Positions 44,133 through 53,248 of a stretch of 64,000 nt of DNA are shown piece after piece. Where the stretch lies: the NCBI GenBank assembly GCA_947625495.1, contig CANQOQ010000003.1, positions 1 through 64,000 of the forward strand, given 5' to 3'. The notes under the pieces were generated by a model that did no database searches, was not told the origin of the DNA, and saw only the letters and a program-made list of their open reading frames with translations. Position 1 is the stretch's first letter, and each line of letters starts with the position of its first letter. This DNA is from Candidatus Gastranaerophilales bacterium (GTDB lineage: Bacteria > Cyanobacteriota > Vampirovibrionia > Gastranaerophilales > Gastranaerophilaceae). The translations under genes were made by a program, and so were the position numbers.

Positions 44133-46235
44133 CTACTCGAAATTATAATTAACAGATTCACCTATTGTGTCAACAGCTTCGACTCTGATATCCGTGATTA
44201 ATTCGGAATAAGATATTACAACAATAGTCGGGATATGACGTTCTAAAAGCTGATACAACGGAAGCCGGATTCTTGGAGAACACAATATAACAGGCTGAAC
44301 ATTTACGCTCTGATGTGCTCTTATTAATGTAGAAGCAGCTGACTCTATTAACTCCTGAACCTGCATTGGATTTAATAAAAACATTGTTCCGAGTTCGGTT
44401 CTCTGGCAGCTGTCATCCAACGTTTTTTCCCATTCGGGAGACAAAGTTAAAGCATATAATATTTTATCTTTAGTGCAATTTGCAAGACAAATTTGCCTTC
44501 CGAGAGCAGCTCTTAATCTTTCCGATAATATATCAGGTTCTTTTGAAAATCTCGCATAGTCGCATAATCTTTCAAATATATATACAATATCACGAATTGA
44601 AACTTTTTCTCTTATTAAATTAACAAATATCTTTCTTAAATCACTGGTTGAAATGATAGTCGGAACAAGGTCGTTAACTAAAGTCGGATCCTGACCTTTT
44701 ACAAGTTCCATAAGTTTAAGAACATCAGTTTTTGTCATTATTTCATCAACATATTTTCTTACGCAATCCTGAAGATGAGTAATAATAACATCAACGGAAT
44801 CAACAGCTGTAACATCAGTTTTATCCTTCAGAAACTCAGTATCCATCCAATAAGCTTGAGTCTGATAGGTAGGATCAATACCGATTATCGCATCCTTAGG
44901 AACAGGTCTTCCCGTAGCATCCCATTGTTCAGCTATTACCATACTTTTTTTAGGATATACTATACCGGTTGCAACAGTATTACCTCTTACCGAAATCATA
45001 TATTCGTTTGAACCAATTGCTGAAGAATCCATAATTCTGATATTTGGAATAATATACCCGAGTTCATCCGTAACACGCTGTCTTAAAGCAGCAATTTTAG
45101 GAAGCAATAAACCGTCTTGTTCGGGATCTGCGATTTCCAATAAAGCGGTTCCGACTTGAAGATTTAATACATCAACCCCGAGTCTTTCATACATTCTGTT
45201 TGGATTTGTTAAATCGTTCATACTCTTTTTAACGGCATCTAATTGCCCTAATTGAGATTGAACATCTTTATTTACGGAAACTATTAAATAAGCAGCCAAT
45301 ATTATAAACGAATACAGAGTAAATGTATACCAAGGCAGCCCTGTAATAAAACTTGTAAGAGCAATTATCATAAGAAAAACAATCGTAAATATCAGACTTG
45401 AAGGTTTATTTAAGATTTGTCCCGCCAAATCTCCGCCCAAAGAACCTCCGGCTGCGGTAGAACGTGTCATTACGATACCTGCTGCTACAGCCATTAATAA
45501 TGACGGCAATTGAGAAGCAAGACCATCACCTACGGTTAAGACGGTATATTTTTGAACTGCGTCTGCTGCCTGCATACCCTGCTGCAATATACCAATTGTT
45601 AATCCGCCCACAATATTAATAATTACAATGATAATACCCGCTAAAGTATCACCTTTAACGAATTTCATCGCACCATCCATTGAACCGTATAAATTTGATT
45701 CTCTTTGTAAATCTTCTCTTCGTTTTATAGCTTCTTCAGGAGAAATCAAACCCGCATTAAAGTCTGCATCAATTGTCATCTGTTTACCCGGCATAGCATC
45801 TAAAGCAAATCTTGCGGCAACTTCAGCGATACGTTCTGAACCCTTTGTAATTACCAGAAATTGTACTATTGTTATAATTATAAATATTACAAAACCAACT
45901 ATTAAATTACCACCGGTAACGAAATTTCCGAATGCATCAATAACTTCTCCCGCTTCTCCTTTAGCAAGAATTAATCTGGTTGATGCAATTGAAAGCACAA
46001 GTCTGAACATTGTTCCGATTAATATTATTGAAGGGAATGATGCCAATTCTAAGGGCCTTTGTATGTACAAAGAAATCATTAGCAGCAAAATACCCAAGGT
46101 TATATTAAAGCTTATGGCAAAGTTTATTAATATCGGAGGCAGTTCAATAATAAGTATAACTATCAGCAGTATAACAAATACCGCTAACAATATTTCACTT
46201 AACATTGATTTATTACCTTGCTGAGCCTGTGCCAC
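44133..46235 (-). CDS. flhA: Flagellar export gate protein FlhA
   Basis: 700 residues, standard length. The N-terminal half has eight hydrophobic segments and the conserved cytoplasmic FHIPEP-type loop (GSERIAEVAARFALDAMPGKQMTIDADFN, here summarised by ARFALDAMPGKQMTID). The C-terminal cytoplasmic domain (from about residue 330) binds chaperone-substrate complexes and FliJ. Adjacent fliH and fliI confirm assignment. No flhB, fliP, fliQ or fliR are in the window. Confidence 0.97.
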   Translation of the reverse strand: MAQAQQGNKSMLSEILLAVFVILLIVILIIELPPILINFAISFNITLGILLLMISLYIQRPLELASFPSIILIGTMFRLVLSIASTRLILAKGEAGEVIDAFGNFVTGGNLIVGFVIFIIITIVQFLVITKGSERIAEVAARFALDAMPGKQMTIDADFNAGLISPEEAIKRREDLQRESNLYGSMDGAMKFVKGDTLAGIIIVIINIVGGLTIGILQQGMQAADAVQKYTVLTVGDGLASQLPSLLMAVAAGIVMTRSTAAGGSLGGDLAGQILNKPSSLIFTIVFLMIIALTSFITGLPWYTFTLYSFIILAAYLIVSVNKDVQSQLGQLDAVKKSMNDLTNPNRMYERLGVDVLNLQVGTALLEIADPEQDGLLLPKIAALRQRVTDELGYIIPNIRIMDSSAIGSNEYMISVRGNTVATGIVYPKKSMVIAEQWDATGRPVPKDAIIGIDPTYQTQAYWMDTEFLKDKTDVTAVDSVDVIITHLQDCVRKYVDEIMTKTDVLKLMELVKGQDPTLVNDLVPTIISTSDLRKIFVNLIREKVSIRDIVYIFERLCDYARFSKEPDILSERLRAALGRQICLANCTKDKILYALTLSPEWEKTLDDSCQRTELGTMFLLNPMQVQELIESAASTLIRAHQSVNVQPVILCSPRIRLPLYQLLERHIPTIVVISYSELITDIRVEAVDTIGESVNYNFE

Positions 46236-46240
46236 CTATA

Positions 46241-47029
46241 TTAACCTTTTTCTGTTTGACCTTTTAGTGCTTGTTTCATTATTTCCATTTGTGATTCAAT
46301 TGTTGCATCTATAATCCCGTTTGAAGTTTCAATAATAACACCGCCTTCTTTTATAGCGTTATCCGGAATTACCGTTATTTTAGCTTCATAAGTTCCGTCA
46401 GTAAATATTTCAGGAAGACTGTCTTTTACTATTTCAACATCTTTGGGCATTACCTTTAATGTTATTTTATTTTCAGTCTTATTTACTTCTTCTACTGCAT
46501 TTCTTATTATTGATATTATTGCATGACTATCATTTTCTATCTCTTTATTAATAATTTTTTTGGCAATTTCAACGGCAATATCCAAAATACAGACGGAAAC
46601 ACTGTCAAAAACCTTATCTTTATAATTAAAAAATTCATTTAAAGCTGTTTTAAATAATTCAATTTCCTGCTGTGCTTGAATTATTCCTGCTTTATATCCG
46701 TCTTGTTTTGCAGCCTCTTTAATGGAAGCCGCATCCTGCTGGGCACGTGAAACTAAATTTCTGTCCTGTGTCCTTCTATAACCTCTTCTTCTGGTACCTT
46801 CTCTTCTTTCTTGCCTCGGTTCAAATGTTATATCTTCTATGGAAAGACTTAAATCCATATCATTTTCAGGTTTTTTAATTTCTTTTTCGGCTTCCTCTTT
46901 TTCTTTCAGAGTTTCTTCCGTTTGAACTTCATTCGTTTCTTCGGCAGTTTCAGGTTGAAGCAGATTTTTATTATTATCTGCTTCTTGTTTTTTATTTATT
47001 GTATTAATATATTTTTTCTTAATTATCAT
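46241..47029 (-). CDS. fliH: FliH, negative regulator and stator of FliI
   Basis: 262 residues. An acidic Glu/Lys-rich N-terminal half (ETLKEKEEAEKEIKKPEN) is followed by a coiled coil and a C-terminal FliH/HrpE-type domain (ILDIAVEIAKKIINKEIEN, VMPKDVEIVKDSLPEI, GGVIIETSNGIIDATIESQM). The last motif is strongly conserved in FliH and V/A-ATPase E subunits. It overlaps the fliG-position gene by 11 bases. Confidence 0.92.
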   Translation of the reverse strand: MIIKKKYINTINKKQEADNNKNLLQPETAEETNEVQTEETLKEKEEAEKEIKKPENDMDLSLSIEDITFEPRQERREGTRRRGYRRTQDRNLVSRAQQDAASIKEAAKQDGYKAGIIQAQQEIELFKTALNEFFNYKDKVFDSVSVCILDIAVEIAKKIINKEIENDSHAIISIIRNAVEEVNKTENKITLKVMPKDVEIVKDSLPEIFTDGTYEAKITVIPDNAIKEGGVIIETSNGIIDATIESQMEIMKQALKGQTEKG

Positions 47030-48014
47030 TTAATTTATCTTCTATGCATTTGGCAAGAGATTGCAAAACCATAGGCGAAAAAACTTCTTCTGCCGGAAAT
47101 TTTAAATCTAAAATAAAGTCTTGCACATATTCTCTTTCTTTTAGGGCTATTTTGCTCAATAAATCGACGGGGGTCGATTTAATTAACTTTCTGTGTCTTT
47201 TTAAAACCATATCTGTATTAACTTTTTGCGGTTCGGGAATTACTTTCTTTATTTCTTCCAAAGATTTAATCAATACTTTATGGTCAATTTTATTTTCTAA
47301 ATCACTCATTTTCATATAATTTATAACATGTTGAACGTCCGTTTTATCCAGTCCGTTCAGGATTTCATCAACCTTGTCTTGAGAAAGCCTTTTTAAAACA
47401 ATAGCCAATGCAGCAAGTTTTAATACTTTTTTATCGGCAGGTGTTTTACTTTCCGACTCGGATAACTGTGCCTGTTTTAATTTTTCCTGATCTTCAGTTT
47501 TTTGAACCAAATCATTCAAATTTGACATATTAACAGCTTGTTCAAACTGTTTTTGTGACATTTCGCCCTTTGTGACTATTTTTTGTAATTCGCTTGAATA
47601 AACCGCCTTAACCTTTTCTTCCACTAATGAAATCAATGCATCTTGGGGCATGTTTTTTATAATTGCCAGTTTGGTTGTACTGAATATGTTTGAAGCAATA
47701 ACTTGAAGTATATTATTTCTATATTGTACAGGGACTTTACCTTTTATTAAATCTATAGATTTATGAAATGTCCACTCTCCGATAAATTGAGTTACCAAGA
47801 TAGCTTGTTCAGCAGTAAACTTTAACTGAGGGTCATTACTTAAAGCTTCACCTGCCATAAAACAAAATTTTCTGACAGTATCCGTAATGTTCTTTTTGTC
47901 AGAATCTGTAATCAAATCAGGAACAGCATTAGAGCCGGGCTGCCGTAATATTTCGATAGCCTGCGAGGCAAGGTCATTTGCAAATGCTTTATAATCAAAA
48001 CCTTCTATAGGCAT
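47019..48014 (-). CDS. Divergent FliG-position protein (putative switch component)
   Basis: 331 residues, the size of FliG, and lies exactly between fliF and fliH, where fliG is expected. The protein is all helical with HEAT/armadillo-like repeats (LAALAIVLKRLSQDKVDEILNGLDKTDVQHVINYM), consistent with FliG. However, I cannot find the canonical EHPQ loop of the middle domain or the charged motor helix (Arg/Asp-Asp) of the C-terminal domain. It is either a very divergent FliG or a different MS-ring partner. CDS certain; name by position only. Confidence 0.7.
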   Translation of the reverse strand: MPIEGFDYKAFANDLASQAIEILRQPGSNAVPDLITDSDKKNITDTVRKFCFMAGEALSNDPQLKFTAEQAILVTQFIGEWTFHKSIDLIKGKVPVQYRNNILQVIASNIFSTTKLAIIKNMPQDALISLVEEKVKAVYSSELQKIVTKGEMSQKQFEQAVNMSNLNDLVQKTEDQEKLKQAQLSESESKTPADKKVLKLAALAIVLKRLSQDKVDEILNGLDKTDVQHVINYMKMSDLENKIDHKVLIKSLEEIKKVIPEPQKVNTDMVLKRHRKLIKSTPVDLLSKIALKEREYVQDFILDLKFPAEEVFSPMVLQSLAKCIEDKLNDN

Positions 48015-48024
48015 ATTTTCTCCG

Positions 48025-49698
48025 TTAAGTCTTTTCTATCCAGTTCTTAAGTTCTTTAAGAGTTTTTTCACTATCCCCGTATTCTATATCGGAAGATACT
48101 TCTTCCGCTACTTCATCCAATGATATATCGGATTCTTTTTTCTTTTCAAGTTGGAGCTGTTTTTGATGTTCCAGAAGTTCTTGAGTTAATATTGTTTGTT
48201 TTTCAATAAGTTCAGCCGCTTTTAAATTAACGTCGACGATTTGTTTTTCCTGTTCAGTTGTCTTTTCTTTTAGTTTTTTAAGTTCTTCCTGCTGTTCATA
48301 CGAAGAATCTTTTAATTTTTTATGTACAAACACAAACCCTGTAATAAGACCAACAGCAAGTAAAATCAAAACCAGCCACCAGGGATTGCCGGAAGCTTCT
48401 ACTTTAGGCAGATTTACTGATCTGTCTCCAGATAAATAAGGATCAATGGTTTCCACATAAGCTATTGATACATCATTAGGTGATACTATCGGAGAAGCTG
48501 CATTTGCTATTAAAGTTTTTAGTTCAAGTTCTGTCATATTAGCAGGCATTGAATTTGCATTTATAGTAACCGCAATAGATATTTTTTCGATAGTTCCGGC
48601 ATTCATCAATTTAGTTCTATGTGTTTTACTTACTCCATAAGTAATTTCTTCAGCTTTTCTGGAATAGCTTTTATTTTGAACGGAAGAAGATGAAGAATTT
48701 TGAAGTCCGTTTGGAAGATATACACTAACTGCATCTGAACCTTTATTTGAGTCTTCCGATTGATCACCAAGTCCTTCTTCAAATGTCTGTTGAGTTAACG
48801 GGGTTTTTGTTTCAGGACTGTATAATATACTTGTTTCTTCAACAGGATCCTGATTTAAAAAAGAACTTACGGTAACGACATAATTACCCGTGCCAACAAG
48901 CCTGTCTAATTGTGTAGCAACATTATTTTTCATATAATCGTCAAATTGCTGGACTTTTGATATTTGATCATCAACAGATTTAACCATACTGTTATATACA
49001 TTTCCGTTTGTATCAGTAATAGAAATATTTTCAGTCGTCAATCCGCTGACACTGCCCAGTAATAAACTTTTTATTGCTTTTATTGTTGAATCATCCAGCC
49101 TGTTTGAATAGTTTTCTTTATTTTCAACCGTCAATACAACTGTTGCACTAATGGGTTTTTGGTCCTTAAGTAATAATGAATTATCGGGAATACTGACTAA
49201 AACAGAAGCATTTTCAACTCTGGGCATTCTTCTGATTAATCTTGATAACTCGCCATTTACTGCTCTTGCAAGCTTAATTCTTTTATCGTCCCTTGTTGAA
49301 GTAAAATCACTTTTATCAAATATTTCAAGTCCGACATTTTGGTCAACAAGCCCGCTCTTTACAACTTCAATTAAAGCCCTGTCTCGCTGTACATTTGTAT
49401 ACTTACCGCCTTCTAAATATACGGTTGTTTTTGAACCGTTTGAACTGCTTTTTGCTTCTATATTACTGCGAGCCAGCAGAGTTTGTATTTCAAGCGCTTT
49501 ACCGGGGCTTTCCGTTGTTATTATATTAAACTGTTCTTTTTGAATTTTTGCAATCGGTGCTCCTGTTTCGGGATTGGAACTTTTTGAACTTACTGAAACT
49601 ATTATTATTGTTATAAATACAAAAAGAAGTAATCCGGCTCCGCCAATCACCGAATACAATATTGTTTTATTTTTCAATAATTCTTTTATTTTTTCCAT
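48025..49698 (-). CDS. fliF: Flagellar MS-ring protein FliF
   Basis: 557 residues. Transmembrane helices near the N-terminus (VIGGAGLLLFVFITIIIV) and around residue 443 (WWLVLILLAVGLITGFVFV) enclose the periplasmic ring-building motifs (QFNIITTESPGKALEIQTLL, RRMPRVENASVLVSIPD, ENISITDTNGNVY). The cytoplasmic tail has an extra long coiled coil and ends LKELKNWIEK, resembling the FliG-binding helix of FliF. It forms the base of the basal body. Confidence 0.95.
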   Translation of the reverse strand: MEKIKELLKNKTILYSVIGGAGLLLFVFITIIIVSVSSKSSNPETGAPIAKIQKEQFNIITTESPGKALEIQTLLARSNIEAKSSSNGSKTTVYLEGGKYTNVQRDRALIEVVKSGLVDQNVGLEIFDKSDFTSTRDDKRIKLARAVNGELSRLIRRMPRVENASVLVSIPDNSLLLKDQKPISATVVLTVENKENYSNRLDDSTIKAIKSLLLGSVSGLTTENISITDTNGNVYNSMVKSVDDQISKVQQFDDYMKNNVATQLDRLVGTGNYVVTVSSFLNQDPVEETSILYSPETKTPLTQQTFEEGLGDQSEDSNKGSDAVSVYLPNGLQNSSSSSVQNKSYSRKAEEITYGVSKTHRTKLMNAGTIEKISIAVTINANSMPANMTELELKTLIANAASPIVSPNDVSIAYVETIDPYLSGDRSVNLPKVEASGNPWWLVLILLAVGLITGFVFVHKKLKDSSYEQQEELKKLKEKTTEQEKQIVDVNLKAAELIEKQTILTQELLEHQKQLQLEKKKESDISLDEVAEEVSSDIEYGDSEKTLKELKNWIEKT

Positions 49699-49778
49699 AA
49701 ATCCCTAATCTATACAGTAACGCTTGTTAATATTATACTATTATTTCTTTAATAGGGTAACTGCTTAACACTATTTAA

Positions 49779-50111
49779 TTAAATGGAAATATTCATTACC
49801 GAATTATAGGCGCTGACAACTCTGGATGTAATCTGAGTAGCAAGACTAACGCCTATTTCAGCTTTAGAAATTGCTGCCATTACATCATGAATATCGACAT
49901 CGGGATTTCCCATCATTTGTTCAGTTAAAAGTTGATCGGGTTTTTCAATATCATTATTGACATTACTTACCAAACCGGATAATACGGTTTTAAAATCACT
50001 GCCTTGAGTATTACTTACCCCGAATCCTTTTTGCGAAAACTCATCTATAGGCATAGATGATAAAGAATTTGAAAATATGTTTATATTTGGAACTAATCTG
50101 TTTTCTATCAT
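49779..50111 (-). CDS. fliE: Flagellar hook-basal body protein FliE
   Basis: 110 residues. The C-terminal 60 residues (FKTVLSGLVSNVNNDIEKPDQ, GNPDVDIHDVMAAISKAEIG, ITSRVVSAYNSVMNISI) match FliE, which connects the MS ring to the rod. An 80-base gap lies between it and fliF, with no obvious promoter. It lies 16 bases after the lytic transglycosylase gene. Confidence 0.93.
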   Translation of the reverse strand: MIENRLVPNINIFSNSLSSMPIDEFSQKGFGVSNTQGSDFKTVLSGLVSNVNNDIEKPDQLLTEQMMGNPDVDIHDVMAAISKAEIGVSLATQITSRVVSAYNSVMNISI

Positions 50112-50127
50112 TTACTCACCTTTCTTT

Positions 50128-50823
50128 TTAGAGGTAATTTGCCAATATATTTTTTACATAGTTTTGTGTTTCTTTAAACGGAGGAATACCGTCAAATTTA
50201 TCAACATTTCCTGGGCCTGCATTATAAGCGGCAAGAGCAAGTACAACATTGCCGTTATATCTGTCCAACATGCTCTTTAAATATCTGACTCCGCCGTCTA
50301 CATTTTGAACCGGATTATATGGATCAGTTACACCAAGAGCCTTTGCTGTTGAAGGCATCAACTGCATTAAGCCTTGAGCACCTGCTGATGACTTTGCGTT
50401 CGGATTATATCCCGATTCTTGTCTTATCACGGCATTTACCAATTTTTCGTCTATACCGTGTCTTTTTGATATTTTTGATATTAAATCTTTTATATGTGCT
50501 TTGTCAGGAGTACGTTCAGAAGGAATATACGGCTTTTCTTTTGTTACATTTTCGGATTCTTCCGAGGATATTTTCTTCGCTTCAACCTTTTTTGCAGTCA
50601 AAGCACCGAATTGGACATTAGATTTCGGTTTATTAATATTGAATCTTGTATGAACATTTAAAGAAGATTTCATAACATCTTCAAAAGTCCTTAACTCTGC
50701 ACCATCAATTGTTTCTTGAGGAACAGATTGTGATTTGACATAATTATTAAGCTGTTCTGCCCGTCTTATTGCAGATTGAGCTCCCGATGTATTTATTAAA
50801 TTTTGTATCATCCCTGAAAACAT
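50128..50823 (-). CDS. Lytic transglycosylase (SLT domain), rod-associated
   Basis: 231 residues. The C-terminal 115 residues are a soluble lytic transglycosylase domain: Glu136 in [11 protein letters not shown] is the catalytic acid, with [16 protein letters not shown] and [15 protein letters not shown] completing the fold. The N-terminal 110 residues are a flexible export or targeting region without a Sec signal peptide, as expected for a rod-type substrate. Its place between flgC and fliE suggests it opens peptidoglycan for the rod, replacing the FlgJ muramidase. Confidence 0.93.
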   Translation of the reverse strand: MFSGMIQNLINTSGAQSAIRRAEQLNNYVKSQSVPQETIDGAELRTFEDVMKSSLNVHTRFNINKPKSNVQFGALTAKKVEAKKISSEESENVTKEKPYIPSERTPDKAHIKDLISKISKRHGIDEKLVNAVIRQESGYNPNAKSSAGAQGLMQLMPSTAKALGVTDPYNPVQNVDGGVRYLKSMLDRYNGNVVLALAAYNAGPGNVDKFDGIPPFKETQNYVKNILANYL

Positions 50824-50841
50824 AACCCGTCACCCTAAATA

Positions 50842-51285
50842 TTAACTACCTATAGTTACCGCCCTATCTGCCATTGCTTTTGACAATGTAATAACCGCTA
50901 AGCTTGCTTCATAAGCTCTTTGTGCCAATATAGCATCCGATATTTCTACCAGAGGATCAACATTTGATGTTCTTATATAACCGTTTTCATCCGCATCAGG
51001 GTGTCCCGGTTTATATATTTTTTCGCCTAATGTGGGATCTTCAACTACTCCTGCCATCGCAACGCTTCCCGTTGAATATGGCAGAGTCCCTGCGCCAAAT
51101 GTTGATTCTTTCATCTGATTCATTACACTCAAAAATGAACTTCTGTCGGTCGATACAACAAGCGGTATTTTCCTGACATAGTTTGGCGTATCAAGATTTG
51201 CTATATTTCTTGAATTTATATCCAATCTCATTCCGTGTACTTTTAGGCCGTCACAGCCTATGTTCATTGCGCTAAATATACCCAT
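50842..51285 (-). CDS. flgC: Flagellar basal-body rod protein FlgC
   Basis: 147 residues, standard length. Conserved N-terminal helix and motif LDINSRNIANLDTPNYVRK, a central HPDADENGYIRTSNVDPLVE segment (compare PDANxxGYVxxPNV), and C-terminal AYEASLAVITLSKAMADRAVTIG. The start overlaps the flgB stop by one base. Confidence 0.97.
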   Translation of the reverse strand: MGIFSAMNIGCDGLKVHGMRLDINSRNIANLDTPNYVRKIPLVVSTDRSSFLSVMNQMKESTFGAGTLPYSTGSVAMAGVVEDPTLGEKIYKPGHPDADENGYIRTSNVDPLVEISDAILAQRAYEASLAVITLSKAMADRAVTIGS

Positions 51286-51635
51286 TATGAATTACCCATA
51301 TTTATTACTGTTTTCATTTCCGATATTAAAGTTGTCATTCGTCTTGCGGCAATTGTATATAAAATAGAATTCTGCTGAATTTCCGACAATTCCATTGCGG
51401 GATCTACTTCTTCATTTGTAGTTTCGACACTCACAGGTGACGGTCCCATTTTTGCAGTTAACTTAGTCTCCAGAGGATTTACCGTTGCTCCTAAATATTG
51501 CGAAAATGATATATCTTTCCTTTTGTAATTAGGAGTATGCATATTTGCAAGATTTGATGATAATGCTTTATGTCTCTCGGCAATTAAGTCCATAATATTT
51601 AATGTATATCCCATTGTATTATTGTTTTGTATCAT
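51285..51635 (-). CDS. flgB: Flagellar basal-body rod protein FlgB
   Basis: 116 residues. The rod signature LSSNLANMHTPNYKRKDISF lies near the N-terminus, with a C-terminal helix SILYTIAARRMTTLISEMKTVI typical of FlgB. It forms the proximal rod. It precedes flgC, as in most flagellar operons. Confidence 0.95.
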   Translation of the reverse strand: MIQNNNTMGYTLNIMDLIAERHKALSSNLANMHTPNYKRKDISFSQYLGATVNPLETKLTAKMGPSPVSVETTNEEVDPAMELSEIQQNSILYTIAARRMTTLISEMKTVINMGNS

Positions 51636-51648
51636 TTAATCACCTTCT

Positions 51649-52362
51649 TTATTGATTTAATTGAATTGCTTTTGAATACATATCATTAACCGTTTGCATT
51701 ACTTTAAAACTTGCAAGCATTGAAGCATTGAGCCTCAATATTGTATTTACTTCATTAAGCATATCTATATTTGTAACTTCAATATTTCCCTGTTTAATTT
51801 TAGAATGTTCTTTTATGAGAACAGGATCTCCGGATTCGGCAGTTAAATAAAATTTATTGTTATCGGTTAATTTCAAGCCTTCAGGATTTTGGAAATTAAC
51901 AAGCGGGATTGTACCCAGATATTCTGTCTGCATACCGTCATTTGAGTATACCTCAATATCTCCGTTCTGTTTAATTCTTAAATTATCATAATTAATGGGA
52001 ATTTTAATCCCGTCACCGACAAGATAACCGTCATTTGTAATTAAATAACCGTCTTTGTCAAGTTTAAAAGACCCTTCTCTTGTATATGTTACTTCTCCTT
52101 TCGGTGAGGTAACGGGAATAAATCCTGTTCCGTCTATTGCTATATCTAATTCTCTTTCGGTTCTTTGTATAGCACCTTGAGAGAAATCTCTCCGTTCATA
52201 GCCTTTTAACAGACCGTTTTCATCAAGCATTTGTTCAAATCTTACGCCTTTATATCCGTTGGTGTTATAATTTGAAACATTAGTAGATACATACCCCATT
52301 TTATCAAATTGGAGCTGAGCATTTATTACACCTTTATTAATTATTCCTTGAATAGTGGTCAT
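51649..52362 (-). CDS. flgG: Flagellar rod protein FlgG-like
   Basis: 237 residues. The NVSNYNTNGYKGVRFEQML segment is the FlgB/C/F/G signature, DIAIDGTGFIPVTSPKGE and TYTREGSFKLDKDGYLI are the D1 motifs, and the C-terminal KQGNIEVTNIDMLNEVNTIL matches the family end. Slightly shorter than typical FlgG. Since two such genes sit in tandem here, distinguishing FlgF from FlgG by eye is uncertain. Confidence 0.85.
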   Translation of the reverse strand: MTTIQGIINKGVINAQLQFDKMGYVSTNVSNYNTNGYKGVRFEQMLDENGLLKGYERRDFSQGAIQRTERELDIAIDGTGFIPVTSPKGEVTYTREGSFKLDKDGYLITNDGYLVGDGIKIPINYDNLRIKQNGDIEVYSNDGMQTEYLGTIPLVNFQNPEGLKLTDNNKFYLTAESGDPVLIKEHSKIKQGNIEVTNIDMLNEVNTILRLNASMLASFKVMQTVNDMYSKAIQLNQ

Positions 52363-52373
52363 TTATCACCTTT

Positions 52374-53066
52374 CTAGCTGCCAAGTGCCGAGATTACTCT
52401 TTGTAAATTTGAATTTTGAATTTGATATAACTGTCTGTTTGCTTCGAATGTTTTAGGATAAAGCATTGCCTGCATAAACTCTGTCTGCAGGTTCACATTT
52501 GAATATTCGTTATATCCTTGTCTGACATTCGGACTTAATACTGCAAGTCCTTCTTGTGTTACTACAGATAATTTACCTGCCTGTTCAAATTTTCTTGTTT
52601 TATTATTCAAAACTCTTACAACACCGTCTAAATCTATTTTAATATCATCCAATTTTTCAGGAATTATCGGCAAAACGAGAGGCGAACCCATATCGGTTAG
52701 AACCTTGTTTCCGTCAAGTGAAAGAATTTCACCGTTTTTATTCATTTTAAATCTGCCATCTCTGGTCAATTTTATTCCGTCTTTGGTTAATATTTGAAAA
52801 TACCCTTTTTCTGCCAATGCGACATCTAAAGGATTTTCAGTTAACCCGAGTCTGCCTACCGTATCATCAGTTGTCGTTGAAATAGCATCTTCTCCTATAT
52901 ATTCAGCAAAAGATGAGACAACGGGAATTTTTCTCTGATATCCGATTTTATCAAATCCTGCGACATTATCATTGGTTATTCCCATAAGTAAAGTCTGCAT
53001 TCTCATTGCACGAATGTTTTGGACCATACCTCTTTCAGAATATCTTATTCCGCCGATTACTGACAT
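52374..53066 (-). CDS. Flagellar rod protein FlgF/FlgG-like
   Basis: 230 residues, the first gene of the large flagellar operon. The D1 motifs ALAEKGYFQILTKDG and KLTRDGRFKMNKNGEI and the end LQTEFMQAMLYPKTFEANRQLY are family-typical. The N-terminal signature (MGITNDNVAGFDKIGYQRK) is more divergent than in its neighbour. It is probably the FlgF-type rod protein. The upstream 180-base gap is divergent with the SpoIID-like gene. Confidence 0.82.
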   Translation of the reverse strand: MSVIGGIRYSERGMVQNIRAMRMQTLLMGITNDNVAGFDKIGYQRKIPVVSSFAEYIGEDAISTTTDDTVGRLGLTENPLDVALAEKGYFQILTKDGIKLTRDGRFKMNKNGEILSLDGNKVLTDMGSPLVLPIIPEKLDDIKIDLDGVVRVLNNKTRKFEQAGKLSVVTQEGLAVLSPNVRQGYNEYSNVNLQTEFMQAMLYPKTFEANRQLYQIQNSNLQRVISALGS

Positions 53067-53248
53067 ACATTTTTCCCTTTTTAGCTTTTTTTTAATGATA
53101 AACTATTAAAAGTCAAATGTTGTCATTTTTATAGTTGAAATATGTATCTTTTATTCGGTCATTCTCATTCTTTTATATGATATTTTACACGCTTTGAAAT
53201 TTATATGATATTATATGGTAAACAGTTTTAATAATCGGTTTAGGGTAT
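53067..53248. promoter_or_regulatory. Divergent control region between flagellar operon and spoIID-like gene
   Basis: An AT-rich 182-base gap. It contains two exact copies of TTTATATGATATT at 53172-53184 and 53200-53212, and on the minus strand TTTGACTTTT (53117-53108), a -35-like block also seen upstream of fliJ (13554-13544). I see no confident sigma-28 or sigma-54 site. Confidence 0.35.

Noticed and set aside
45628-46224. 198-residue plus-strand ORF inside flhA
   Set aside because: Pure shadow of the conserved FlhA membrane domain; no ribosome site and no recognisable motif.
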